NCBI GenBank assembly: GCA_039030335.1
Contig: JBCCEJ010000001.1
Coordinates: forward strand, 138,739 to 202,738
DNA length: 64,000 nt
Source of the DNA: JBCCEJ01 sp039030335
Lineage (GTDB): Bacteria > Pseudomonadota > Gammaproteobacteria > HK1
Reading direction: 5' to 3'
Under the pieces are notes generated by a model that ran no database searches, was not told the DNA's origin, and worked only from the letters and a program-made list of their open reading frames with translations. Positions 9,183-17,924 of this stretch are shown in pieces; within the stretch, counting starts at the first letter, position 1, and each line of letters starts with the position of its first letter. The translations under genes and the position numbers were made by a program.

Positions 9183-9875
9183 ATGAAGACGATCGGCCTG
9201 ATCGGCGGCATGAGCTGGGAAAGCACAGTGGTGTACTACCAGCTGCTGAATCGGCTGGCGCGGGAGGCACTCGGCGGATTGCATTCTGCCAGGCTCATGA
9301 TGTGGTCGTTCGATTTCGCTGAGATAGAGGCCATGCAGGCATCCGGGGACTGGGATGCCGCGACCGGGGCGATGGTGACAGCGGCGCGCAATGTGGAGCG
9401 TGGTGGTGCTCAGTGTCTTTTGATCTGCACGAATACAATGCACAAAATGGCCGCAGACGTGCAGGCCGCGGTGGATATTCCTCTCATCCACATCGCCGAC
9501 GCGACGGCCGCTGCGATCCAGGCCGTCGGGTCGAGCCATCCGCTGCTGTTGGCAACGCGCTACACGATGGAACAGGACTTCTACAAAGGTCGGCTGCGCG
9601 AACACCACGGCATTGAAGTTGTCGTGCCCGACGACGATGGACGCGCTGTCGTTCACGACATCATTTATGACGAGCTTTGCCAGGGCGTCATCAGGCCAGA
9701 GTCCAAATCGGCCTATCTCGATGTCGTCGGCAAAGCTCGCGACAACGGCGTGGACGCTGTGATCTTCGGTTGCACGGAGGTTGGGTTACTGGTCTCGCCA
9801 TCCGACTTCTCGATGCCGAGTTTCGATACTACGGAGATCCACGCGCGCGCGGCCATCGAATTCGCGCTGGCGTAG
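9183..9875 (+). CDS. Aspartate/glutamate racemase family protein
   Basis: A 230-residue cofactor-independent racemase. The two catalytic cysteines are C82 in LICTNTMHKMA and C197 in IFGCTEVGLL, and the N-terminal IGLIGGMSWEST is typical of the YgeA/aspartate racemase branch. It would interconvert L- and D-aspartate or a related amino acid. It follows the DUF2000 gene with a 33-bp gap and is convergent with the YeeE/YedE operon. Confidence 0.9.
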   Translation: MKTIGLIGGMSWESTVVYYQLLNRLAREALGGLHSARLMMWSFDFAEIEAMQASGDWDAATGAMVTAARNVERGGAQCLLICTNTMHKMAADVQAAVDIPLIHIADATAAAIQAVGSSHPLLLATRYTMEQDFYKGRLREHHGIEVVVPDDDGRAVVHDIIYDELCQGVIRPESKSAYLDVVGKARDNGVDAVIFGCTEVGLLVSPSDFSMPSFDTTEIHARAAIEFALA

Positions 9876-9921
9876 CAGACGGCACAGCGGCACGAACTCT
9901 GGCGGGCGCCCAATCGAGCGA

Positions 9922-10383
9922 TCAGACGCTGCCCGGCCCGGCCGCAGCTATGGCAGGTTGCTCTGGTTGCCGCCAAACACGGGCCAACGCCATTCCCGCC
10001 AGCATCGCTGCGGCGAACAGCGCAACTGGCCAACCACCGACACTGAGCGCTGGTACCACGGCGCCTGGGCAAATCCCGGCAATACCCCAGCCCGCGCCAA
10101 ACAGGGCTGAGCCCGTCAGCAGTCGCCTGTCGACCAGGCGCGAAGCCGGCGCCGGCAGCGTTTCACCCGTCAGGCTTAAAGACATGCGACGCCGTACAGC
10201 CCAGGCCGCCGCCATCGGGACCATGGCGCCGCCCATGACAAACGCCAGTGTCGGGTCCCAGGCTCCCGCAACATCGAAGAAGCCGAGTACGCGCGCGGGG
10301 TCGACCATGCCCGAGAGCATCATGCCCGCGCCGAAGACGAGGCCGCTCACAAGGGTCACCAAGGTGCCCATCAGAGCGTCCAT
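9922..10383 (-). CDS. YeeE/YedE family half-transporter (DUF6691 type)
   Basis: A 153-residue inner-membrane protein with the sequence pattern of the second half of split YeeE/YedE sulfur-compound transporters: FGAGMMLSGMVDPARVLGFFD near the start and GWGIAGICPGAVV in the second half. The longest ORF begins at 10599 in another gene's reading space; the real start is the ATG at 10383, overlapping the last 13 bases of the upstream half-gene. Together the two halves would form a thiosulfate or other sulfur-species importer. No rhodanese or persulfide dioxygenase, the usual neighbours, is present here. Confidence 0.85.
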   Translation of the reverse strand: MDALMGTLVTLVSGLVFGAGMMLSGMVDPARVLGFFDVAGAWDPTLAFVMGGAMVPMAAAWAVRRRMSLSLTGETLPAPASRLVDRRLLTGSALFGAGWGIAGICPGAVVPALSVGGWPVALFAAAMLAGMALARVWRQPEQPAIAAAGPGSV

Positions 10384-10805
10384 CCCAGCATGTGGCGAAT
10401 CACGAATACCGCAACCGCGGCGCCGCCCATGAACGTGAGAGTGGCAGCGAGAGAGCGCACAGAGAGCCGCGACAGGCCGCAAACCCCGTGGCCGCTGGTG
10501 CATCCGTTGCCCCACGCTACGCCAACTCCGACGGTAAGTCCGCTCACCAGGAGCGCTGCGACTGAGTGCGTCACCGTGATCGAGACTGGCATCAGCCACA
10601 GGCCGATCGTGCCGGCCGAGCAGAACGCCGCCACCATGAATAGTGCGCTATGCCGCCCGCTGTCGGTACTGAAGTCCGTGAACGCCTTTTGCAATATGCC
10701 GCTCATACCGGCGATGCGTCCGTTCCCGAGCATGTAGATTGCGGCCGCCGAGCCGATGAGCAGGCCTCCGAGCAGGCCGTTCACCCACGCTGCTTCGAGA
10801 CTCAT
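10371..10805 (-). CDS. YeeE/YedE family half-transporter, first half
   Basis: A 144-residue membrane protein with four hydrophobic segments and the hallmark GNGCTSGHGVCGLSRLS near residues 99-115, whose cysteines are implicated in sulfur-compound passage in YeeE. It begins directly after the stop codon of the MFS gene (TAA then ATG with no gap) and overlaps the next half-gene by 13 bases, so the three genes form one translationally coupled operon. Confidence 0.88.
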   Translation of the reverse strand: MSLEAAWVNGLLGGLLIGSAAAIYMLGNGRIAGMSGILQKAFTDFSTDSGRHSALFMVAAFCSAGTIGLWLMPVSITVTHSVAALLVSGLTVGVGVAWGNGCTSGHGVCGLSRLSVRSLAATLTFMGGAAVAVFVIRHMLGWTL

Positions 10806-12080
10806 TTACGAATCCTCTTCAATCCCTGCGCGTGCGCGCTCGGTGAGCGTTGCCGCGCACAGTGCAAGCACGCTCAGAATGGTATATCCGGCCGCCAGCG
10901 GAATCGTCGTCCCATCGTACAGCGCGCCGACCAGTCCGCCGATGGTCATCGACATGAAGGTCGCGACCGATGCGATTACCGCTGACGCCAGGCCCGCAAT
11001 ATGTCCCATCGGCTCCATCGCCATCGCGTTCATGTTTCCGAACAAAATACCAATGACGTAGAACAGCATCATCAACAAGGTCATCAATAACCAGAGTGGC
11101 GGTGATCCGGCGAACGCGAGCGACGCCGCCAGCAGGCTGCCAGCCATGGCAATACCGAGCACCAGTGACCAATGACACAACTTCGAAATCGAAAAGTGGC
11201 GCACGAGCATGGAGTTCGTCAGCGTAGATGCCCCGATCGAGAGTGCGAGTAGAGCGAAGTAGAGCGGGAACTGCTCAGCCAGACTGTATTGCTCCTGAAG
11301 AATTTGCTGCGCGGAGTTCAGAAAACCCAGAAAAGCTGCGAACACCAGCCCGGCCGTTACCGTGTAGCCGAGTGAGACCGGGTGGGTCATGACTTCGCAG
11401 GTCGCGCGCCACAAGTGACGCGGCGTAACGCGCACCCGGCGCTCCGGCGGCAGTGTCTCTGGCTGAGCGATCCAGAACCAGGTGAGTCCGATCAATGCCA
11501 GTACGGCAAACATCGCGAATATGAGCCGCCACGATCCGAACCAGAGCATCGCCTGACCCATAGCTGGAGCCAGCGCGGGTATGATGATGAATACGGTCAT
11601 GATAAGTGACATGACCCGGGCCATTGCCGGGCCCTGATACCGGTCACGGATGATGGCCATGATCACGATGCGCGGGCCGGCCGCGCCAACGCCCTGGATG
11701 AAGCGGCCGAACAGCATCAGAGGGTAGCTTTCCGCGAGCCCGCTAAGGGCTGTCCCAACCACAAACAGTACCGTGCCGAAGAACACCGGCCTGCGGCGCC
11801 CCACGGCGTCCGACACCGGGCCGTAGATTATCTGGCCGAACACCATCCCGAGGAACAGCATCGACAGCACGAGTTGCCGGTCGTTGGCGTCGCGCACATC
11901 GAGGTCGGCAGCAATCTGTCCGAGGGCCGGCAGCATCGCGTCGATCGACAACGCGACGAGGGATGTCATCAGTGCCATCAGCGCTATGAAGCGGGCTGGA
12001 ATTCTCGCGTCGGCATCGGCCGAGCTGGTGGGTTCCGTCGGTAGTGGAATCTCGCCGTCTTGCTTCGGCTTTCCGCTCAA
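10806..12080 (-). CDS. MFS exporter, Bcr/CflA type
   Basis: A 424-residue major facilitator with about twelve hydrophobic segments, probably a proton-driven drug or metabolite exporter of the inner membrane. The segment GRFIQGVGAAGPRIVIMAII with a following RDRYQG is the diagnostic motif of the Bcr/CflA branch, and GPVSDAVGRRRP is the loop 2-3 motif of MFS carriers. Its start overlaps the stop of the upstream serine hydrolase gene by 4 bp, and its stop abuts the YeeE start, implying co-translation. Confidence 0.9.
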   Translation of the reverse strand: MSGKPKQDGEIPLPTEPTSSADADARIPARFIALMALMTSLVALSIDAMLPALGQIAADLDVRDANDRQLVLSMLFLGMVFGQIIYGPVSDAVGRRRPVFFGTVLFVVGTALSGLAESYPLMLFGRFIQGVGAAGPRIVIMAIIRDRYQGPAMARVMSLIMTVFIIIPALAPAMGQAMLWFGSWRLIFAMFAVLALIGLTWFWIAQPETLPPERRVRVTPRHLWRATCEVMTHPVSLGYTVTAGLVFAAFLGFLNSAQQILQEQYSLAEQFPLYFALLALSIGASTLTNSMLVRHFSISKLCHWSLVLGIAMAGSLLAASLAFAGSPPLWLLMTLLMMLFYVIGILFGNMNAMAMEPMGHIAGLASAVIASVATFMSMTIGGLVGALYDGTTIPLAAGYTILSVLALCAATLTERARAGIEEDS

Positions 12081-13204
12081 GACTGGATGGCCCGCATCAC
12101 TGCGGCGATCACGTCGTCGGCGCGTGACCGATCGATCCAGCGGAACACCGCCACGAGATCCAGCGTCGGGTCTACCCAGATCAGATGCGTACCCGCGCCC
12201 ATGGCGAAGAAACTACTTTCCGGTGCGCTCGGATATTGCTGCCGGGCGGTATTGAGCCACCACAGGAATCCGTAGGCGTCGAAGCACGGCGATGGAGTCC
12301 TTAGCGCCTCGACGAAACCCTCGGGCAGCAGCCGCCGGCCATCCCACACACCGTCGTTCAAGACCAGCAATCCGACTCGTGCGTGGTCTTCGGAATGAAT
12401 GAAGATGCCGCCGCCCCAGTGGGCCCCCCCGGGCACCGAAGGCATCAGAACGCCATCTACTTCGACTTCGCTGTTTCGATAGGGGTGCCAGGCCCAGGTA
12501 TCGCTGGCTCCTATCGGTTCCATGACGTGTTCGCGTAGCACGGCCGCGAGCGGTTGCCGGAACGCTTGCATCAACGACAGGCTGAAGCGGTTTACGCGTA
12601 CATCGTTGTATTCATACCAGTCGCCTGGTGCACGTAAATCCCGATGCGTACCCTTGGCCGAGTTGTCGGCACCGCTACCCACCTGCCGATTCCGATCGAT
12701 GAGATCTGGTTTGGAAAACAGCGTGCCTTCCCATTCGCTGGACTGGTGCAGGAAATGCCGCCACGTGATGTCGCGGTTTTGTGGTGATTCGAATCCGTCG
12801 TCCAGCGCGTAGTGACGCACCGGGTCGTCGAGATCGCGAATAACACCTTTGCGCAGAGCGATTCCGGTCAGAAGGGACAGGTAGCTCTTCGCGATGCTGA
12901 AGGTCATTTCAACCCGGTCGGGCTCGCCGTAGGCGCCCACCATGTAACCGTGCCGGACGATCAGCCCGGATGGCCCGCCACGATCGAGCGTTGGCCCCAG
13001 AACCTCGTTCCACGGCGGCGGTTCGTTGTTGTCCGGGTCGGCTTTCATAGCCGCGGTCAGCGAGCGCGGCCAGGGCGTCTCGACGTTAGCTGCGAGTTCC
13101 AGTGCACCCGCGAGTGCCGCCGGGTCGAGACCGCAGTCTTGTGGTTGTGCCAGTGCCCAGCCGTCGCGGGGCGGGAAGTAAGGACCTTTGGTGTTCACCC
13201 GCAT
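12077..13204 (-). CDS. Beta-lactamase-fold serine hydrolase (class C-like)
   Basis: A 375-residue serine hydrolase of the beta-lactamase/esterase EstB family. The catalytic SxxK tetrad is S103-I-A-K106, and YND in WYEYNDVRVN provides the YxN motif. The region after GGGIFIHSEDHARVG matches the family's C-terminal half. There is no clear signal peptide, so a cytoplasmic esterase, amidase or peptidase role is as likely as cell-wall work. It leads the operon with the MFS exporter and the YeeE/YedE pair and overlaps the exporter start by 4 bp. Confidence 0.85.
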   Translation of the reverse strand: MRVNTKGPYFPPRDGWALAQPQDCGLDPAALAGALELAANVETPWPRSLTAAMKADPDNNEPPPWNEVLGPTLDRGGPSGLIVRHGYMVGAYGEPDRVEMTFSIAKSYLSLLTGIALRKGVIRDLDDPVRHYALDDGFESPQNRDITWRHFLHQSSEWEGTLFSKPDLIDRNRQVGSGADNSAKGTHRDLRAPGDWYEYNDVRVNRFSLSLMQAFRQPLAAVLREHVMEPIGASDTWAWHPYRNSEVEVDGVLMPSVPGGAHWGGGIFIHSEDHARVGLLVLNDGVWDGRRLLPEGFVEALRTPSPCFDAYGFLWWLNTARQQYPSAPESSFFAMGAGTHLIWVDPTLDLVAVFRWIDRSRADDVIAAVMRAIQS

Positions 13205-13323
13205 AGTTTAATTGCTGGATCGTGTTGCCGACACCGCTTGCTACGCGGCGCGGTCCTCAGCGATGTGCCGACAATCCGCGGCGGGCACGTGCGTGCGCTG
13301 ATATCAGTATCGTCAGGTCCGCT

Positions 13324-14670
13324 TCAGTTCACCTGGAAGACCGTGCCGCCGGAGCCACTTTGCCCGCTGATGCTGTCGGAAAACTCCAGGTTCATATTGA
13401 CGTGCGGTTTAACCTCACCGTTCGACTCGGCGATGTTCTGCACCTGGAAGCTCTGGATACTGGCGCTGGCGGCAGATGGATAGCCGCTGATGGGCAGGTT
13501 GGAACCGCTGATGAAGCTGTCGGACGAGGGTATGTCGAACGACGCCGCGCCGCCGCTAAGGGTCGTGCCGCCACTCGGGAAGATGTCGACAGAAAAGCTC
13601 CCGGACAACGTATTGGTGCTGAAGCTGAAACTGGTGCTGAAAGACCCGGTTTTGCCATCGTTTTGCGCAATGTTGCCACTGCCGCTTCCGGAAATCGTCG
13701 TCCCCGGATTGAAGTCAGACGGCCTGAGGAGGCCGCCAAAAGTCGTCGATCCTTGCGCCAGGCGTTGCGAGTCGGCGGTGCTGCGCTGTCCGATGTTGCC
13801 GAACACCTCGGCGGCCTCAGCGCCTACCCTGGCGTTGTCCGAGCCGCCGGCTCGTCCATCGCCACCGTCCTGGTTGAGCGGCGGTGGCGGCAGGTTGAGC
13901 CGCCCGAGAGACTGTTGCACGAAGTCGGCAGACGGCGCGGTGCTGAGATTCCCCTGACTGTCGAGCGTATACGCCAGTTCGTCGCTGTTGATGGATTGTG
14001 GTGGCGGGCCTCCGGGCAGATCCGAGGTAAACAACAACGAGCCGCCCGGATCGCCGAAGTCGTTGAAGCCGCCGCCGAGGAGCGCGGTCGTCACCGAATC
14101 CGCCGGCAGGTCGTTCATCGGCGCGATCGGCAGATTGTCGCGAACCGGTGCGCCGCCGTTGGCGAACTCGATGATGGGAGGATCGTTTACCGGCACAACT
14201 TCAATGACGCCGGAGGTTCCGCGAATGCCGATGGTCGCGACCGTGTTGGCCCGCATGCGCATCGATGTCGGGCGCTTGGCCGCAACGCGACCGGTCAGGA
14301 AGCGGAACACGCCCGAGACGAAACGCGCGACGACGCTGCCTTTATCGTCGTCTTCGGGCTTGTAGCTGTACTCGTCCATGACCATCGAGCTGCGTGGCCC
14401 CATGGTGAACACGGACTGATCGGTCAGTAGCAGCTGCATGCGTCCCTTGGAGCCGGTGGTGATGCGTTCACCCTGGAAGATCGGTGCCCCGCTGCGGATG
14501 CGCGTGCCGAGCTGTCCACTGACGCTTGATTTGAATACGTAGCCACTGACGGCCGCGGCGACGCCAACACGTTCATTGTTCTGTTGCGCGCTGACGGGGC
14601 CACCGAGCAGCGCCGCGCTGATAACGCTCATCAAAAGCGCGCCGCGGAGAATCTGGTGCGTGCTATTCAT
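13324..14670 (-). CDS. FecR-domain secreted protein with Ser/Gly-rich C-terminal region
   Basis: A 448-residue exported protein. The start at 14670 gives a signal peptide (about residues 1-28, ending VSAQQ), and its ATG shares one base with the stop of the upstream gene. Residues 30-150 form a FecR domain (GTRIRSGAPIFQGERITTGSKG, then RANTVATIGIRGTSG). The remaining 300 residues are low-complexity, rich in Ser, Gly, Asn and Asp, and end SGSGGTVFQVN, like a surface or beta-solenoid segment. The coupled TPR/beta-barrel gene suggests that the two form an outer-membrane display or secretion pair. No sigma factor or TonB receptor is nearby, so classical FecR signalling is unlikely. Confidence 0.8.
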   Translation of the reverse strand: MNSTHQILRGALLMSVISAALLGGPVSAQQNNERVGVAAAVSGYVFKSSVSGQLGTRIRSGAPIFQGERITTGSKGRMQLLLTDQSVFTMGPRSSMVMDEYSYKPEDDDKGSVVARFVSGVFRFLTGRVAAKRPTSMRMRANTVATIGIRGTSGVIEVVPVNDPPIIEFANGGAPVRDNLPIAPMNDLPADSVTTALLGGGFNDFGDPGGSLLFTSDLPGGPPPQSINSDELAYTLDSQGNLSTAPSADFVQQSLGRLNLPPPPLNQDGGDGRAGGSDNARVGAEAAEVFGNIGQRSTADSQRLAQGSTTFGGLLRPSDFNPGTTISGSGSGNIAQNDGKTGSFSTSFSFSTNTLSGSFSVDIFPSGGTTLSGGAASFDIPSSDSFISGSNLPISGYPSAASASIQSFQVQNIAESNGEVKPHVNMNLEFSDSISGQSGSGGTVFQVN

Positions 14671-16097
14671 CAGAAGTCCCACCGTTTGTTGAGTGCGGCC
14701 GAGAACTGCGTGTTGTAGTAGTCGAAGTTCGGCAGGCTGGACGCTGAGTGCGTGTAGCCGAGCCCAAACGTCACGAGTGACCCTGTCAGCCAATCGGGTT
14801 CGTTGGCCGCGCCGATCATCGATGCGAGTGGTACGCCGAGCGTACCGCGCAGCCTGAGGACGCTGTCTTTGCGCACTACGGTCGTGCTGATGAAGTTGTT
14901 GGTTGCGTTGTACGTGTCGACCCGGAAGTTGGCGCCGAGTTGGCCGAACATGCCGTCGCCCAACAGCCAGGTGAACGTGCTGCCAAACTCCGGGCCTTCG
15001 TACGCCTCGAACTGTTGCTTGGCGTTCTTGACGTTGATACGAGCATGAGCATCGATCAAAAACGTCGGCGAGGCTTTCATGTGCATGCCGAACGTCACGT
15101 TGTAGAACATCCCGTCTTCGTTGTCTGCGAGTACGTTCTCACCGATAGGCTGGAAGTTCTGGTTCTCCCCGCGGATCGCCTCGTACAGCCGGATATCGTC
15201 GTTGACCTTGTGGTCGAAACGCACCTCGCCGCCCACCGAGTTCAGGAAGTTCTGATGCGAGAGCCGCATCGCCGAACCAAAGACTTTCGTCGTGAATCGA
15301 CCGAAGCTGGTATTGAAGTCACGCCCGACCTCGCCGAACAGCAGGTCGATGTCGAACGAGCTTAGCGTCGCCTGCTCGCCGTGGTACCAGCCGGCCCGCC
15401 CAAACGCCTTGTCTCCCGTCGGACTGTCGAGGCGGTGAGTGAAACCGCCGATGACGGTCGCGGTTGCGGCGACATCGTTTTCCCGCGCGGCGTTGGTGTT
15501 TGCCACTGACAGCACGTTATTACCGATGAGCACGCGATGGTTATCGGGGCCAGAGTTCCGGTTCAGGTCGTAGTTGAATCCGAATGAGCCTTGCACGTAA
15601 TACCGCGTGCGCTGGCTGCGCAGCTCGATCTCGCGCAGGTAGTCATCCACCGAGTTGCGGATTGCCGGGCTGAGCGGTGCTTCTGATAACGTCGTGAATT
15701 CAGCCTTTGCCTGCAGCAGGCTGTTCAGGCGGAACAGCACGATGGCGTAGATGAGCCGCACATCCGTACGCTCGGGCGCCAGCAGCAGTACCCGTTCCAG
15801 CGTGCCAGCCGCCGAGCGCAGATTGCCGCGCTGAATCTCCGCTTTCGCGAACCGGAAGTTGAGGTCGATGTCATCCGGGTTACCGAGCACGTCGTCGAAC
15901 GTGACGCCGTCCGAGCCCAGGTTGTCCCTGGCTGCGGCGGCGGCCGCTTCCGACGATTCAGCCTGCTCGGCGCTGGTGCGCAGACGTTGCGTTTCCGTCG
16001 AACCCGACTGTGCATACAGCACTGGTGCCAGGACCAGTGCGCCGACGAGGCTGATCGGGCGCCACGGGAGCGCCCGATGGAGTCGTCTGACTGTCAT
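14670..16097 (-). CDS. TPR plus outer-membrane beta-barrel protein (Slam/DUF560-like)
   Basis: A 475-residue outer-membrane protein. The ATG at 16097 gives a signal peptide (hydrophobic SLVGALVLAPVLYA) and has AAGG upstream; an alternative TTG lies at 16142. Residues about 65-160 form TPR-like helices (AKAEIQRGNLRSAAGTLERV). The rest alternates amphipathic strands and ends in LNKRWDF, with the terminal aromatic residue needed for barrel insertion. The layout matches surface lipoprotein assembly modulators and related DUF560 barrels. The last base of its stop is the first base of the FecR gene's ATG, so translation is coupled. Confidence 0.8.
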   Translation of the reverse strand: MTVRRLHRALPWRPISLVGALVLAPVLYAQSGSTETQRLRTSAEQAESSEAAAAAARDNLGSDGVTFDDVLGNPDDIDLNFRFAKAEIQRGNLRSAAGTLERVLLLAPERTDVRLIYAIVLFRLNSLLQAKAEFTTLSEAPLSPAIRNSVDDYLREIELRSQRTRYYVQGSFGFNYDLNRNSGPDNHRVLIGNNVLSVANTNAARENDVAATATVIGGFTHRLDSPTGDKAFGRAGWYHGEQATLSSFDIDLLFGEVGRDFNTSFGRFTTKVFGSAMRLSHQNFLNSVGGEVRFDHKVNDDIRLYEAIRGENQNFQPIGENVLADNEDGMFYNVTFGMHMKASPTFLIDAHARINVKNAKQQFEAYEGPEFGSTFTWLLGDGMFGQLGANFRVDTYNATNNFISTTVVRKDSVLRLRGTLGVPLASMIGAANEPDWLTGSLVTFGLGYTHSASSLPNFDYYNTQFSAALNKRWDF

Positions 16098-16474
16098 TTG
16101 CGTTGCCTTGGCGGCTTGAAGCCGCGCCCTGCTGTACCCCAAAGGCGCCGGCCGCTGGATGCTGTTATGTCACCAGCCACCCGGTGCCATTCTTGACTGA
16201 GCTGCTCTTGAACGGCGCTCTTCGATTCGAGCCAACGAATTGGCAAGCAAGGCTGAGCGAGGTCCGGAATGTGCTTCCCTCGCGGCGCCCAACTCGCTGA
16301 CTGCAGGCGAATTATCCGCGCTTGAGAGGCGCGGCGCCAGGGGTTAATGGACAGATATTTCACCTTGACCTGATGCGTGTCGGGCGCAGTTCGATGGCAT
16401 ACGCGGACGTTCGGTCGCGATCCGGGGCAGCGCCGTTGGATCTCAGCGCTAATAGCCACGGCCGGTGGCGATGT
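16098..16474. other. Intergenic region upstream of the TPR/barrel-FecR operon
   Basis: About 375 bp between the end of the Rieske oxygenase gene and the barrel gene. I see no convincing ORF. On the minus strand GGATAATTC near 16310-16320 is a possible -10 element without a clear -35. This is presumably the promoter and leader region of the barrel-FecR operon. Confidence 0.4.
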
Positions 16475-17650
16475 TCAGCTGCGCGGACGCATGCGTTCGG
16501 CCAACCATCGTGTGAAGAACTGCGACGGCGTATCAAGCACCGGCGTGAACACCCCGCCCGTGAACGCGTGCGACTGGCGTCCGCGCTGCATCCCTTCGAC
16601 AACACGTATGTCTTCGCCGAATACTTTCGCCCAGGCGCGGAGCCGAACCGCACGGCCCTCCTCGTAATCCGGGCTTTGCGCCGCGTCGCCGAGGTAGTAG
16701 AGCTGGGTGTGGTCCAGGGTCAGGCCTGGCGACACCGGTTCGACGACCCGGGTCCAGAAATGATCGCAGTGCAATCCCAGGAACACGTTCGGGAACAGGG
16801 TCGGATACTCCGACACGCCGCTCGGCCATCCGGCCATCTCAGGAAACGGCTTGGGGACGTCTTTGCGGTGATCGTATTCGTAGCTGCCCTGGCCGGCGAA
16901 CAGGCCGTCACTGAAGTAGTGGTAATGGTCTTCGAGCTTCGAGATCGCGTTGAGATCCGGATGTACCCACGGCAGGTGGTAAGCCTCGAGGTTGTTCTCG
17001 ACGTCGAGCTTCCAGTTGCCGCCGAACTCGACTGTCAGCTGGCCGTCGGCGAGCGCTGGACGCAGGTTGGCGAACTGTTCGGGCGTCGCCAGTCGATCGA
17101 TTCGCGTTTGCAACGGTGCGATGAAGTTTGAAAAGTCTTCAGCGGTGCCCGACAGATCGATGAATATGAGCCCCATCCACTCGACCGATCGGACTGTTTT
17201 CAGGCCGTGTTGCGACTTACAGAACCCATCCACCTCGTGCGTACCCACTCCACCGATGTGCGGCGTCCCTTTAAGGTTGCCGTCGAGATCGTAGGTCCAC
17301 GCGTGGTAAGGACATCGCAGGCGCGGTCCGGCGTGACCTGCCTCCCAGACCAGTTCGTTGCCGCGATGGCTGCAGACGTTGTGAAACACGCGAACCTGGT
17401 CTTTGGCATTGCGCACCAGCACCAGCGGGAAGCCCATGAACTTGACCGGCCGCACGTCGCCGCGGTTCGGCACCGAACACGCGCTGCCGACGCAGGTCCA
17501 GTGCGTCGCGAAGATATTGTGGCGCTCCCACTCGAAAAACTCCTCGGAGATGTAAGCGCGGTTGGGCAAACCCGGCGTGCAGGGCGTATCGGCGCATATG
17601 GCCTCGTACTCCGGCCGGGTCAGGCCCGTGTGGATAGCGGTGGCGTGCAT
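16475..17650 (-). CDS. Rieske non-heme iron oxygenase, alpha subunit
   Basis: A 391-residue terminal oxygenase. The Rieske 2Fe-2S ligands are C93, H95, C113 and H116 (CSHRG and CPYHAW). The mononuclear iron site is in NNLEAYHLPWVHPDL, with two histidines. The longest ORF starts seven codons earlier, but GGAGA sits correctly for the ATG at 17650. Such enzymes hydroxylate or demethylate aromatic or quaternary amine substrates. The reductase or ferredoxin partner is not adjacent. It is divergent from the SMP-30-like hydrolase gene, which may act in the same pathway. Confidence 0.9.
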   Translation of the reverse strand: MHATAIHTGLTRPEYEAICADTPCTPGLPNRAYISEEFFEWERHNIFATHWTCVGSACSVPNRGDVRPVKFMGFPLVLVRNAKDQVRVFHNVCSHRGNELVWEAGHAGPRLRCPYHAWTYDLDGNLKGTPHIGGVGTHEVDGFCKSQHGLKTVRSVEWMGLIFIDLSGTAEDFSNFIAPLQTRIDRLATPEQFANLRPALADGQLTVEFGGNWKLDVENNLEAYHLPWVHPDLNAISKLEDHYHYFSDGLFAGQGSYEYDHRKDVPKPFPEMAGWPSGVSEYPTLFPNVFLGLHCDHFWTRVVEPVSPGLTLDHTQLYYLGDAAQSPDYEEGRAVRLRAWAKVFGEDIRVVEGMQRGRQSHAFTGGVFTPVLDTPSQFFTRWLAERMRPRS

Positions 17651-17924
17651 ACTGAGTCTCTCCGTGGTCAACTGCGCAGACGGCTTCGCATGTGGCGTTC
17701 ATCCGAAACCAGATCGACCGTCGGCACGAGTCGTGGGCTCGACAGCCCACGCTGGAAACCGGCGGGACAGCGTAATGCTGCGCTCGGTGGTCGAGTTTTT
17801 CGCAGAGGCCCAGGAATTGCCCCGCCGCGACAGCCGAAGCGGTGTGCATTGTCGCCAGCGCGTCACCCGCGGCGGCGCGCGACCCTGGCGGCTGGCGCTC
17901 AGTTCAGAGCAGGAGGTTTCGAAC

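Noticed and set aside
13222..14430. A 402-codon open frame on the plus strand
   Set aside because: It is antisense to the FecR-domain gene, which has a signal peptide and domain motifs; the plus-strand product has none.
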